A DNA stretch of 64,000 nt, taken from positions 30,769,404 through 30,833,403 of the forward strand of contig CM066916.1 in assembly GCA_033964015.1 (NCBI GenBank). Reading direction: 5' to 3'. Source of the stretch: Scolanthus callimorphus. Its lineage: Eukaryota; Cnidaria; Anthozoa; Actiniaria; Edwardsiidae. Each line of letters begins with the position of its first letter. Positions within the stretch are counted from its first letter, which is position 1. Shown here one piece after another: positions 24,936 through 36,900 of this stretch. The notes below the pieces were generated by a model. That model searched no databases. It saw only the letters and a program-made list of their open reading frames with translations, and was not told the DNA's origin. The translations under genes were made by a program, and so were the position numbers.

Positions 24936-27900
24936 CTAAATTGATTTAGCATCGAATCTCTTATGCCTTGCAGTGTTTACGTCAGAGCTAGAACGTTCTG
25001 CACTGCCCTTATTGTCCGGTGAAGCGCGCATAGTCCTCTGGGATGTATCAGGGTCGAACGAATCCACCTCCATTGTCTCGGGTGTGACGTGTTTCGCATT
25101 CGTTTCCAGTCCACCGGTCCTTCTCTCATTAGTTTGTTCCCTGACATTATCGTTTGGTTTTGATGTGGTATATTCGTCACTTAAATCAGATAAACAAAGT
25201 CTCTGACCTTCGTTTTGTCCTGCATGGTCCAGGCTTTCGTCTTATTGTCACCACGTTGGGATTTTCTGTACAATTTTTCTTCGCTTCTTGTACTTGGTCG
25301 TTTGTTTCGTTGCTATAACAACAAAGCATTCAGCCTTTAAAGCGCTATTCACTGGTTATCAAAATTGTCGTCTAATGCTGTGCCAACCGTAGATTGAATA
25401 GCGCAACTTTGTTCTGTGACAAAATCGATCTCTGGTTGGCACATTAAATAACAATGGATGACGTCCGCGTGGACAGCAATATGAATAACTAAAAATATTA
25501 TGGAAGCACGCATGCGTACCTCGTGTAGCAGCTGCTGTGCTGTGTCAAGCAACTCTCGCGGGCTCATGCAATACAACGTTCTCTTGATGGCAACTTTTTT
25601 CCTGGAACACAGACCATCGCTCATGAAACACAGTAAACAGGTTTGTTGTTTGTAAACGAAAGGAAGCAAATGGAATCCCCTATTGCTTTTACCTTGTTGA
25701 CTTCTTGTCACTCGTATTGCTAGAAATGGACGATGACTTGGTGGCTGACTGTGTTGGAAATCAAAACAAATAGTTTACGATTCTCATCTATATTGTCAAC
25801 ATTCCTGTCCCCCTTCAAATGTTGCAGCAGGCCGATTTGAATAAAGCCAAACTTCAATTTGAACTCTTCCTTTTTCGCTTCATTATACTTTATCATCGAA
25901 AACTTCCTAGTGTTTTCATTGATACAACGCGACTCTGGTTCTGCGTTTGTCGTAGGATTTAGTATTTTTTGCTTCGAGGTATGTAATGCACAAAATAAGT
26001 CAGCGCCAGTGGCCGTACCAAGATTGGTAATAGATCTGACGCACCCCTCCCCCCTCGCGTAACGACTAGCTGATTGCGCCTGGCTGATGACGTCAGCAAT
26101 TGAGAGGGTTTTGACTACCGGCAGTGGGTTGGGATTATTTGCCGTGTCCATACTAGTGTCTTGGTCTGAAAACAACGCAGAATGATTGACATGTTGCAGT
26201 GCATTGCAAAGGAACATTATATGTATTTTTAAAACCTTGAAGAGCTAACCATTTGTCATAGCCTAACTAAATAAAGATTGTCGTTTGAATCGTGCGAGTT
26301 GCGCGCGGGCATTTCCTGTTACGCCACAGGCAACCCATAACCATCGTCCTACATACAAAAACCAAGAGAACCTGCGAGCAGAATACATTTGTCCATGCCA
26401 CAACAAAGAGAGAGCAGTGATTGGCTGAGCCCCACAGCTGTCTAACTAGTGTATGTAGCCTAAACTACTCAAACTACTCTATGACAGAGTACCAGAATTG
26501 GAAGCCTATCTGTGAACCGATCCATGCTTCGGGGACTTTTAAGGACTTTCCAGGACAAAAACAAAAATCCAGTTTTTTACAGGTGCTGTACGAATACTGT
26601 GGCGAGGAATGTGATTCTATTTTTAGCACTAAAACAAGAATACACTCACATACTTGTTACAGATGGAGGCTCCTAGAAATTCAACTCCTGACATAAATAC
26701 CTGTTACTTCACAAGCGTTTGGCTCATTTGTAGAGTGGCATGATGTCAGTTCCCTGGATATGGGTGACGCCTTTTCCTCGGGGACACTAGAATCCTTCAA
26801 ACACGAAGTTTCATCGTCTTGAAAACCCATCACCGCTAATGTGGCAGGCTCTGTCCGGGTCGCACTTCTCTCGTATAACGTCTGGTACCTGAATTAAAAC
26901 TTCAAATCAATGCTAAAACGATACCAGCTCTTGTTATTAGAGCGACGTATCCCCGGTAACTATAAGCCAATCAGACCAAATTCTAAAATGGATGGAAAAT
27001 GAGAATAAACCTCAGCGTGTGACCCCGTGACCATCGGATTTCTACGCCATCAACGGCCCTTCGGATACGCAGCAGCACGGCATGGTATGTCCAGGGAAGA
27101 ACTAGCGCCTTATTTGGAAATATAATTTCATGGATTACCTTTCTAAAGTTTCAAGATCTCTGCAATACATGCCGTGCATTCTTCCAGCAAAATACGCCTC
27201 TACTGAGCCAGTGGAGCAGGCGCGCGACTCGGTCAGCAGAGGAACCTGTGCGCATGCTCCGTTGGTGTCTTCAGAATGGATTTCTTGGAAGTCAGCCACT
27301 ATGGAATTTCTTAGAAACTCTGGAGCTTGAGGAACCGCTCTGATATTTACAGTGTTCAACTAAAAATGAAACGACATAAATCGGGAACCTAAATCGGTTA
27401 CACAGGTAATTGCTGCAGAAACCCATTTTCCATCCACGTGTTTATCCATGGGAAAAATCCTGCAGAAATGCCGTGTTACGCGCATTAGCCTCGTTTGTCC
27501 AGGAGTCCATTACTAGGAGTCACGATCTTTCACATATTTAGGAATGTCCGCCAACACTGTAGATAATGTGCTATTTTTAGCATCAGAATTATTTGCTTTG
27601 TTACAGAAATCAAGTGAAGTCACTCACCATTTCCTGTTTCGTAGGATCTTGTCAATCTAAATATTGAATAATAGAGAACTCATGTTAGCGAGATACTTTA
27701 CCTATACCCTCTTCACATACAAGCTAACTAATCATGATAAGCTTGACGATAGACCAGGAGGAAGCTATGACTGGATACCAATTGGAAGATGCGTCATAAA
27801 CAACATAAAAAACATATGATCATAGAAAGGGATCATAGATCGCGATAAACTAACATCATCATGATTACAAAGGACTGAGTTTCCTGGACGTACTTTAACA

Positions 27901-29987
27901 AACCTGACACCCGCGCTGTTTGCCATTTTCTCGTGCGCTTCGGATGAATACACGTAGAGCGTGGCCTGCAAGAAGAATTGAGAAAAAAATGACAATATTA
28001 CTCCTATTTTTAGCATCTAATGAGCAGGAGTCAATTACTAGGAGTGACGATTTGACAATAGAACTCTCCGCCAACACTGTAGATTATGTGCTATTTTTAG
28101 CATCTTATGACCAGGAGTCCATTACTAGGAGTGACGATCTTTCACGTTATGACTGTCCACCAACACTGTAGATTATGTGCTATTTTTAGCATCTTATGAC
28201 CAGGAGTCCAAATACTAGGGGTGACGATCTTTCACATTAGGACTGTCCGTCAAAACTGTAGATTATGTGCTATTTTTAGCATCTTATGACCAGAAGTCCA
28301 TTACTAGGGGTGACGACCTTTCACATTAGGACTGTCCGCCAACACCATAGAATTTGTGCTATTTTTAGCATCAAAACAATCCGTGCTTTCAAGTCTACAT
28401 CGATATTTCTAGTGGTTGCTCAGACGTCCATATTGACCGCAATATTTACCAAAAAACGATGGAAGGACTGCATAAAGGAGGATATGAAAATCTTCGATCT
28501 GGGGAAGGATTGGCACAACTTGACGGAAAACCGGTCGCCTGGACGGCCCGCCTCGCCACCGGCAAGCTGCTGTGCGAGGAAAGACTCCAGCGACGGACCG
28601 AGGAACGGCGCGTCCAACGCCACAGAAGGGCCCCTCATCGTCAGTAATGACGGGGAGCATAAGTAAGTACGTAGTGCGTACAGGGAGGATGAAGGCTGGC
28701 TGTAGTAACCTATAACTTCAATCCACTTGCAAGGCGGGCTGCCGCGCTTCATTATCGAAAGCATATACAAAATACGTACCGGGTGTTGAAGGTTTATGTT
28801 GTGGAGTCTCTGTAGCCATGCGAGTAAGCCTGGGTTGGGTGGGATAATGAACGAGCTTGTGACGGACGGATCTTTGATGAACACGTAATAGACGGGTACT
28901 GATACCTGAGAACAAGGAAATATTACGACGCATTTACTACTATTAGACGGGTACTGATACCTGAGAACAAGGAAATAATACGACGCATTTACTACTATTA
29001 GACGGGTACTGATACCTGAGAACAAGGAAATAATACGACGCATTTACTACTATTAGACGGGTACTGATACCTGAGAACTAGAAAATACCTAGTCAACTTG
29101 TAACAAAAAAATGAATGACTTCGTAAACTTCAAATTCTTAGCTTTGCAAAATAGTTATTGTGGACTTCCTTTGATTGCAGATATAATGAAACCACGTGAC
29201 TAACCTCTTGAGCCAGCTGTGCTGCTAAGCTTTTCAAGCCCGTGACACAAGTACAATGCGATTCGCTGTCATCTGTAAGAAATGAAGCATAAATTCAACC
29301 ACCGATTGTAATGCCAGTCTGTTATATGACATGTCTGTCATATAAGCTCAAGATTTTGTACTAAAGAAATGATCCTTAAATATCAAGGCCTAAACTTAGG
29401 CCGGAGAGGAGATACTTTGATCAGCACAAAAATGAATATTTTCTCGAATTTTTTTTCCCCAACTTTGTGCGTTAATAATAATAAAAATCAATTTAATATA
29501 GCGCCGCTTCTACTAAAAATCCAGTGGCACTTTACAATGATATATCATAACAATAGTTTAAAATGAAATAGCTGATAAGATATTTACAATTGGTGATAAC
29601 ATGGCCCCCAGGCCGTCGTAATGTCGCGCGCTTTTACTTGTCTCTTAGGGGATCGCGGGCACACCGCAACTGAAGATAACCATATTTAAACGGAGACCCC
29701 AAACACTCCTTCCAAAACTCCATGAAGACATGGAATCAAAATTCTTGTGAAAAAAGACCGGTTGCGTGTAAACGGCGTTACCAGAAGAATGTTTGTGGCT
29801 AAATAAGGTGGAACTTACCTTGATTACAGGAGTGTTTTCCATCACCGATTATAATCACCCGACCTACGAGGTTACACTCCATCCAGCTCCTCACAAGATC
29901 CACCGTGCCCTCCCGGCATGTTGCTAGGTTATCATCACGTGTCACACGTACACCTTGCCATTGCAGGAAAAGAGCTGGCAGCTCGAA
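24936..29987 (-). CDS. Ten-exon gene of unknown function (5' end not found)
   Basis: I joined ten minus-strand exons whose GT/AG borders and phases all agree: 29987-29819, 29272-29205, 28905-28780, 27965-27894, 27359-27139, 26888-26701, 26165-26119, 25748-25693, 25601-25520 and 25202-24936, the last ending in TAG. Several borders are strong (CTTTTTTTCAG before exon 1, GTAAGT after it, TTCTTCTTGCAG before exon 4). The N-terminal half looks globular, with hydrophobic strands such as GRVIIIGDGKHSC and VSVPVYYVFIKDP and a helix LLAWLQRLHNINL. The C-terminal third is polar and low in complexity (Ser, Thr, Asp and Lys rich). The chain is about 440 residues as assembled, without a start codon. I do not recognise the family. 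The fold pattern (VIIIGDG, then VPVYYVFI) suggests an alpha/beta domain, but that is only a guess. Introns hold a LINE relic, a 90-bp repeat and a MITE. Confidence 0.6.
25340..25481. repeat. MITE family with TATAGCGCT termini, copy B
   Basis: It contains AGCGCTATTCACTGGTTATC at the left, the shared core GTGCCAACCGTAGATTGAAT, and ends near GTGGACAGCAATATG. It is homologous to 6379-6527 and lies in the last intron of the minus-strand ten-exon gene. Confidence 0.7.
27494..27592. repeat. Isolated unit of the 90-bp repeat
   Basis: One copy of the unit CAGGAGTCCATTACTAGGAG ... GTGCTATTTTTAGCATC, which forms a tandem array about 400 bp further on. It sits in an intron of the ten-exon gene. Confidence 0.75.
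27990..28372. repeat. 90-bp tandem repeat, about four copies
   Basis: The string AGATTATGTGCTATTTTTAG recurs at 28,080, 28,170 and 28,260, with a diverged copy near 28,349, giving a period of 89-90 bp. Each unit includes CAGGAGTCCATTACTAGGAG and GACGATCTTTCAC. The array occupies an intron of the minus-strand ten-exon gene. Confidence 0.85.
28428..28648 (+). pseudogene. Possible relic of a LINE C-terminal region
   Basis: On the plus strand the frame reads KKRWKDCIKEDM ... KDWHNLTENR and then, one frame over, VAWTARLATGKLL and stops. The pattern R-W/Y-K-D-x3-K-x-D-M/L followed by W-x-x-L and R-x-x-W resembles the tail found after reverse transcriptase in several LINE families. It lies antisense in an intron of the ten-exon gene, flanked by the 90-bp repeats. 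Without database comparison this identification is tentative. Confidence 0.35.
28890..29100. repeat. 55-bp tandem repeat that carries a splice acceptor
   Basis: Four copies start at 28,890, 28,945, 29,000 and 29,055, each with AGACGGGTACTGATACCTGA followed by GAACAAGGAAAT. On the minus strand each copy contains TTTCCTTGTTCTCAG followed by GTATCAGTACCCGTCT, which is the acceptor and first codons of the exon ending at 28,780. The copy nearest the exon body (acceptor at 28,906/28,905) is the one used in the gene model. The fourth copy is diverged (GAACTAGAAAAT). Confidence 0.85.
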
Positions 29988-30029
29988 CTGAAAAAAAGAT
30001 GGATATTTGAAGTTAAGGTGGTATGTCAT

Positions 30030-30920
30030 TCATAGAATGTAACCTGGCCCCGAGCACATGCTAGCTACCTGGATGTGTATATTTTAAAAGTTTTAAAAGA
30101 ATTTCAAGCTTCGAAATTCTCGCTAGATTTGTACGGAATCGTATTAATCATCGATAATCTCTCGAAATTAGATTAAAATCGCGGTAATGTTCAGCGTGAT
30201 AAAAGCCTTGAAGCTGTTCTGCTGTACTTTGGTATTGTTTAGTCCAGAAAGGCTCTCTCTCTCTCTCCGAACCACGTCGGAGAAATTCCGGACCTTTTCA
30301 AGTTAGACTAAGTTTTATCACGCTAAAATTTTTTGGTTATATACCAAACACGCGGCGAAGTACGTTAAAAAAATCGGCTTTACCTCGTTTCTTCAACCCG
30401 TTTTTCAACTCGTTTTTTAAGTGACTTCGAGGCTTTGGAAATCCTGACGAAAAACACTGTGAAGTTTGTGATATAGCATGTCAAACGAATCATTTAATGT
30501 CGAGGAAAAGAAGGAATCAAATCTTGAAATTCTATGCAAATCAAAACATCCCTCACGCTAATAATTTTCTTTGTTTAAGCTTAAAGTTATTAATTACTTT
30601 GAGCATCTAATTTCTATTGCAAATCTACAGAGAGTTTCGAAGTGTAACTGATTGAAGTGTAACAACTTTGCGTTTAGTTTTCGACACTCCGCTCTAAAAT
30701 GGATGATTCCAGCTATAAGCGCGCGAGCACTTCTTCGTGTCCCACAGATACCTGCTACGCGCGCGCACTTAATCGGCGGTTGATCGCGCGCGCGATGGAA
30801 GTCAAATTTGATGAATTACGATTGTTACGTCGCGCGCGTAACTATAGGAACGCCAAAACATCTTCAAACGCAGAACAGTACGGAAGTCAGAGCGTTTGAT
30901 CCACAAGATGCTGGAAAAGA
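30030..30920. promoter_or_regulatory. Candidate shared upstream region of two divergent genes
   Basis: The first recognised exon of the minus-strand gene ends at 29,987 and the plus-strand repeat gene starts at 30,921. The interval contains a (CT)n run near 30,248 and a CGCG-dense stretch at about 30,717-30,835, unusual in otherwise CpG-poor AT-rich DNA. Divergent placement around a CpG-rich segment fits a bidirectional promoter, but the minus gene's true first exon may also lie here. No core promoter element could be named. Confidence 0.35.
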
Positions 30921-33900
30921 ATGGATAAATTTGACCGTTTTATTTTGTTTCTCTGCCTTGTGGCGGGCACTATGGTCACCAAGATGTGCTTTATGGTCAG
31001 GGATTACGGGATAGAAGGTAAGCGGAAGCCAAAAATGCCACAAAAACAGAACGACTCCGAAGACCAAAAGTTTGCGGCGCTGCGTTTCGAGGATTCTTTT
31101 ACGAATGTTTCAAACATCGATATTTTGGCGCGTCGAACATAATTGCAAGCTTACAGGACACTTTGTCTAGTAAATCACAAGATGAACCATAGCAGAAAAC
31201 AATGGAATGTATGGAATGTAAAGTTTCCCTTGTTTTTCTTGTTTATTTTTCTTTTGGTTGCAAAATGGAAAAGCAAATCGGCTGAATTAAAACAAATCGC
31301 TGCTACAAAGAGTAACGTCTGAAACGGGCATCAATACATATTCTTCTAAATAGTCTTCAGTCACCCGCCATTTTACCAGCTTAGAAGACTACCATTCTAC
31401 CAGCTTAAAGAGTACCAAAAAGAGAAAGCATCGATTTTCATCGGCTGATTTAGTAAAGTCAAGGCGATTTTTCGACCAAGTATTAAATTTTGTCTCAGTA
31501 GTGATTTTGATGTCGAATATAAGCAAAATGAAAGGAACTTACGGGACTTTTTAACTCAAATGTACGAGATACATTAAAATGTGGAAATGTGTAAAAAGAA
31601 GCGTTGACTGTTCGCGTTTTCTTAAGCGCTGTCTTTTCTTTTTCGTGGATCCATTTTAGTTGAGACCATCGGCAAGACGTGCAAGTATCTGGACACCAAG
31701 CTAAGTTCTTACGCCAAGATACGGAAAGGCTTCAAGGTAGATCAACCATAAAGCGTCTACACGAACAATTTGATTTGACAACTATATTTGACCGTGTGGA
31801 CGGCACGGCAACTTTTATATGACAACGTTTATTTGCTTATGTAGACGATGAAAATTGGGCAAATTTTATATGGCAAATGTATTTGTTGGAAAGCTGGTGT
31901 CCTTTTTTGTTGTTTGGCAAAACAAAAGCGATATTGCGGCCGAAAACACCGTACTTTCCGCGCACGTTTTCCCTTCACTAAAATCCACTCAGTAAGAGAT
32001 TATTGTGGAAAACATTTTGGTCATACTAGCACTTTAAAGAACCACTGGGGACGTAATAAACCCTCTGGTAGTGACCATATTCAGTGTCTGTGCTTATGAC
32101 CGCTTGGCTGCCAATGGCGCCGTTAGATCTAGAGTCGGCCTCATTTACGGTATTATTTGTTCTCAGATGTGGATAAACTAATGAGCATGGAATACAAGTG
32201 GCAGTTTTTCCGTGCGGAGGATGATGGCGATGATCACGTGATCCTAAAACTTGTCTACGTTGATAAAGGTGAGGAAAAATAGGTCCGAAGATTAAACTTG
32301 GGGCACACTTTGTACAATACGGAAACTAACAACTCCTGTGTGTTTAGTCTCTACGCCCAAGCGTTTTTAAACTCTTAAAAGAGTTATTGAAGGAGAAATG
32401 AAAAAGAAATGGAAGAAATAGATAGCCTGCTTGCAGTCTGTGGCTGGGTGTTTACATTGGATTAGATATAGAACATATATCAAGATATAGAACGTCCTCT
32501 TGTGTATCTATGTAGCGGGTTCCCTGTGCTGCAAATAGACCGATGCAAATTCCACAGGGAATTTCTGCAGAAACCCATCCATGGGAAAAGCTGAATTTCC
32601 CATGGTAGAAGAATGGGAAGTGTTCCGATTTACATGTGAATTCGGAACACTTCTCATGTGCGTGCTTGCGAAATTCAGCTTTTCCCATGGCTTTCCATGT
32701 GAATTCCGAACACTTCCCATGTGTCTGCCTTGGGAAATTCAGCTTTTCCCATGGCTATCCACGTGAATTCCGAACACTTCCCATGTGCTATTCAGCAGAA
32801 ATTCTTTGTGTTCTCTTTCATCTCGGTGATTTTTGACGAACGATGGTTTAGGTTTTTTGTTTTTGTTTTTGGTTTGAAAAAATGTTCATTTTATCAAAAG
32901 AATGCCTACAGAAATCGAATAGCCTTTGCATCTTGTTTACAAGGCGATTTGGAGTGCAACTCACGCGAGAAACTTCGCCGCGGCAACGCGAAAACTATCC
33001 TTAAAGAGCACCATTTAGCCACTTATACGAATACGAATGTACGTGCAGAAACCTCGAAATAACCACCCATAAACGGCATCCAATATTTGATTTACTGATG
33101 TCGCGGGATAATTTGTGATTGTTTTTTTTTCCGCCACTTTTGTCGCGCCTGCGTGCAAACAGGAAGCCCGCAACGTAATTTTATTGCTGAGCTACAGCGA
33201 GAAATCTCGGGATGTAAATCATTTGAAACGTTTTCGTCACAAGGTGACGGGTTGTTTTCTGGTCTTTTTTATTATAATCAGCGTCTATCCACTGATGAAC
33301 GTTTGTGATTGGCTGATTCTTTTACCACTTTTGGCGCGCGTGCAGGAAGCGCGCAAAGTAAATGTTTATCTGGGATCCAAACTTGGAGATTACGTAGACG
33401 GAGTTTCCTCTCCACTTGTTTTGGGTGAGAAAATAATTTTAATCTATGCCTTCACAAGGTGACGGGTAATTTTCTTGTTATTATTATTATCATATTGCAC
33501 TGCATTTCCTAAATCAGCCGATAAAAATGGTGAAATTTAGGCCATTTAATATAGCCAACGTATAAAGCCATCGATAGTGCTACTCACTGTTTATCAACAT
33601 TGCCATTCTGATGCTAATGTGCCAACCGTAGATTGAATAGCGCCCTTTGTTCTGTGAACCAATCGATCTCTGGTTGGCACATGAATAACAATAGATGACG
33701 TCAGCGCTATAACTTTACTTGCTCAGAGCTTGCAAGTCGGACCGCAAGTGCTGACGGGAAGACATTTGTGGCGCGATGGGCAACAAGTCCGCTGACCATG
33801 ACCGTCAAGCGAGTTCCTGATCTCTACTTTCTCAACTCCAAAAACAGACTATCTCATAGTAAGTACTAACTCAAGGTATTTATGAATAATTATTTATGTA

Positions 33901-36900
33901 ATCTGACCGGTAACCCTGGGGCATATAGAGCTCCAGCTTTGCTTGTTAGTTTCCAGGAAGACATCCGGGATCATCTCGTACCCAGACGCTTCCGATTTGA
34001 GGGGGCGCAAGGAGTTATGGGATAGTACGAGGGCGCGTAAGCATAATCCCAGTTTCCGCGCCGTCTTGAATTCTTTATAGCAAGAGTACGAAAAAACGCG
34101 CAAAAATAACGTCTGGTGTAGGAGACTGCTCCGGGATGGGAAAATTAGTCTACAGCGCTACTTTCCTTTTGCATAAGGGAATAAGGTTATACCAGGGAGG
34201 TGTGAGAAAGGAGCCGCAACTGTATAACATTAAATCTGATTGACTGAGATTGTTTTCAATCATCGTTGTGCAATGTCCCGTACACATTTCTCCTCAAAGA
34301 TCGCTCACAAAACATCTAAAGAATAAAACACGGAGTTGGGAATATAGTCTAGAGGATGTAGGAATTATAATTTTTCAACTCTGGGAACAATTGCTGAATA
34401 ACATTTGTGGTGACAACCGAAGTGTCTTTGGGAATCGATGCGCGTTCATACATTTTTCTCTTCAAAGACCGATCACAAATAACCTAATAATAATTCATAA
34501 TAGCATCATACAAATTTTCAATGCTTTACAGACACAAAACTAATCAAATTTACAATACAGAGGCAAATCTGGAAAAGTGAGACATACACGCATAGAATGA
34601 AGGGAATAAGCATTAAATACTGAAAGATGACAATAAACCTTTGTGCCAAATTTTCGGCTTTATTTAAAAGCCTTCATCAGGGCAACTGATGAAGTTTACA
34701 GAAATCGTTAAACACGCGTAAAGATACCGCGCGCGCTAATCGCGCGCAATAACAACTAGGAACAATAGGAAAATGAATATATTGCTCTAGTGATCCTTCA
34801 AAGTGCAACGATCACTGAAGTGCAATAACAAGTCTATTTTCATTACTCTTTTTCCAGAGCGGTCTCCCAAAATCAAGCGGAAGAAACATATCCAGGCTAA
34901 AAGTAAAAACCGTCAATCTGTCCAAAGAGAAAAGTATCTTTCTGATTCACATTCGGAAACTGAAGAGAAGGCCTTCAGTATGTTTCCACAGGAAACCAAA
35001 CGCGAAATATTACACTCACGAGGCGGCGGTCAAAATATTGAGAGAGATGTACCGAAATCACATAGCACATCTGCCAGTCGTTCTAGCGAGGTTCTTGTTT
35101 CCTCTAAAATCCGACTAACAAAGAAGAGCTCTCACGCCGTTCGTTCTATAGAGGTTACACCGCGAAAGGATGAACAACTTAACGAAATCCCATCTACTGA
35201 GCGTTCTAGCAAGGGGTCGCGTTCAGTGATACATGATTTTCACACTGAACTAGAGAAGAAGAGTCCCTATGTGTGGTCCACGCCACCGAAGGAGGAAAAG
35301 TTCGGCGAAGGAATGTCATCTCAAGATGGGTTGAAAGAACTTTCAAATTTTCCACTCAAGCAGCATTCTAATGAGAGGATTCTCGATTACCCAAACAAAG
35401 GAACTCCCAAGCAACTAGCACTTCCTGAAAATGAAGATATTCCTCAGACAGGTACATCAGCTCTAAACGAACGTAAGAGTACCTTAACATCGCATCCCGA
35501 TGAGTTGCTAACGAAGAGAACGTCTACGGAAATGAAAGTTCGTCGCCCAGATACAAAGGAAGTCAAAGAAGAAATCCTCATATCAAGTCAAGATGAACAA
35601 CCTACATCTGCTTCACCCAGAGACATCTCCGGGAAGGTGACTTCTACTCAAGACCAGTTTACAAAGACTACTAATCAAGACCAGTATACAAAGACTACTA
35701 CTCAAGACCAGTATACGGCAAAGACTTCTACTAAAATAGCGGACGAGACACACGATGACACCTCAATTGATAAGTCTGTAAGAGACCAACTTGCAAATGA
35801 AATGTCTCCACCGAAGTCTTCCTTGACGGAGACGAGTTTTGAAACCAAAGGCACGCTAGACCACCACCCGGAGAATATACCCTCTCGATCCCTTAGTCTC
35901 AGAAAAAATACAGACAAAATTCCAGATGGCTTAGCACATGCATCTGAAAATGACCCTACTACACCGATGAAAGAGCAGTCTGTACTTACTACGGTTTCAG
36001 AAAAGAATTCTAAAACATCGCCAGAGACTGTACCTAGCAATCCTGTTAGCGAAGCCTGTCAAGAAATGGGCACAAAGAATAACGCTCTCAAACAAGGAAA
36101 AGCCACAATCCCAAAGAGTACAGACTCGTCTGAAAGTTCAGCAGATGGTAGTTTCTCTGAGCAGCGGAAAGAAACAAAGATTCCTGATGAAGCTCGAGGG
36201 GCGTTCGATTCCCATCCCGTGGAACTCCAACAGGAGGAGACATTTCTTCCAGAAAAGAAGGCTACCGATGCGCAGTCGAATGCAGACAAAGGCAGCCAGT
36301 CTGGCAATCCAATTCAGACTAAAAACGTTTATGGGACTATATTCGTTCCGGTGGTGCCTACTCCTGAAATCAATTCTCGACGTGAAAACAACCGCGCTCA
36401 ACAGCAAGCCCTCGATCACGTGAAAGCGAAAAAGGAGACACCAAAAACTAGATTAGCGGCTAGTAATGTACCGGATGATCCTTCTACCCAAAGCCCGATC
36501 ACCTGGACGCGAAAAAGGAGACACCAAAAGCTACGTTAGAGGATAGTAATGCACCGGATGATCCTTCTACCCCAAAGCCCGATCACGTGGACGCGAAAAA
36601 GGAGACGCTAGAAACTACATTAGCGGCTAGTAATGCACCGGATGATCCTTCTACCCCAAAGCCCGATCACCTGGACGCCACAAAGGAGACACTCAAAACT
36701 ACGCTAGCGGCTAGCAATGTACCGGATGATCCTTCTACTCCAAAGCCCGATCACGTGGACGAGTCGAAAAGGGAGACACTCAAAACTACATTAGCGGCTA
36801 GTAATGTACCAGATGATCCTTCTACTCCAAAGCACGATCACACGGACGCGAAAGAGGAGACACTCAAAACTACATTAGCGGCTAGTAATGTACCAGATGA

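Noticed and set aside
28286..28666. 126-codon plus-strand frame ending at a GTAAGT donor, as an exon of a separate gene
   Set aside because: The upstream part is translated 90-bp repeat and the protein-like part matches a LINE tail with a frameshift; it lies antisense inside another gene's intron.
34660..34700. CTTCATCAGGGCAACTGATG as a second hammerhead
   Set aside because: It contains CTGATGA but the second box GAAA and a stem II in proper spacing are absent; it is only a short hairpin.
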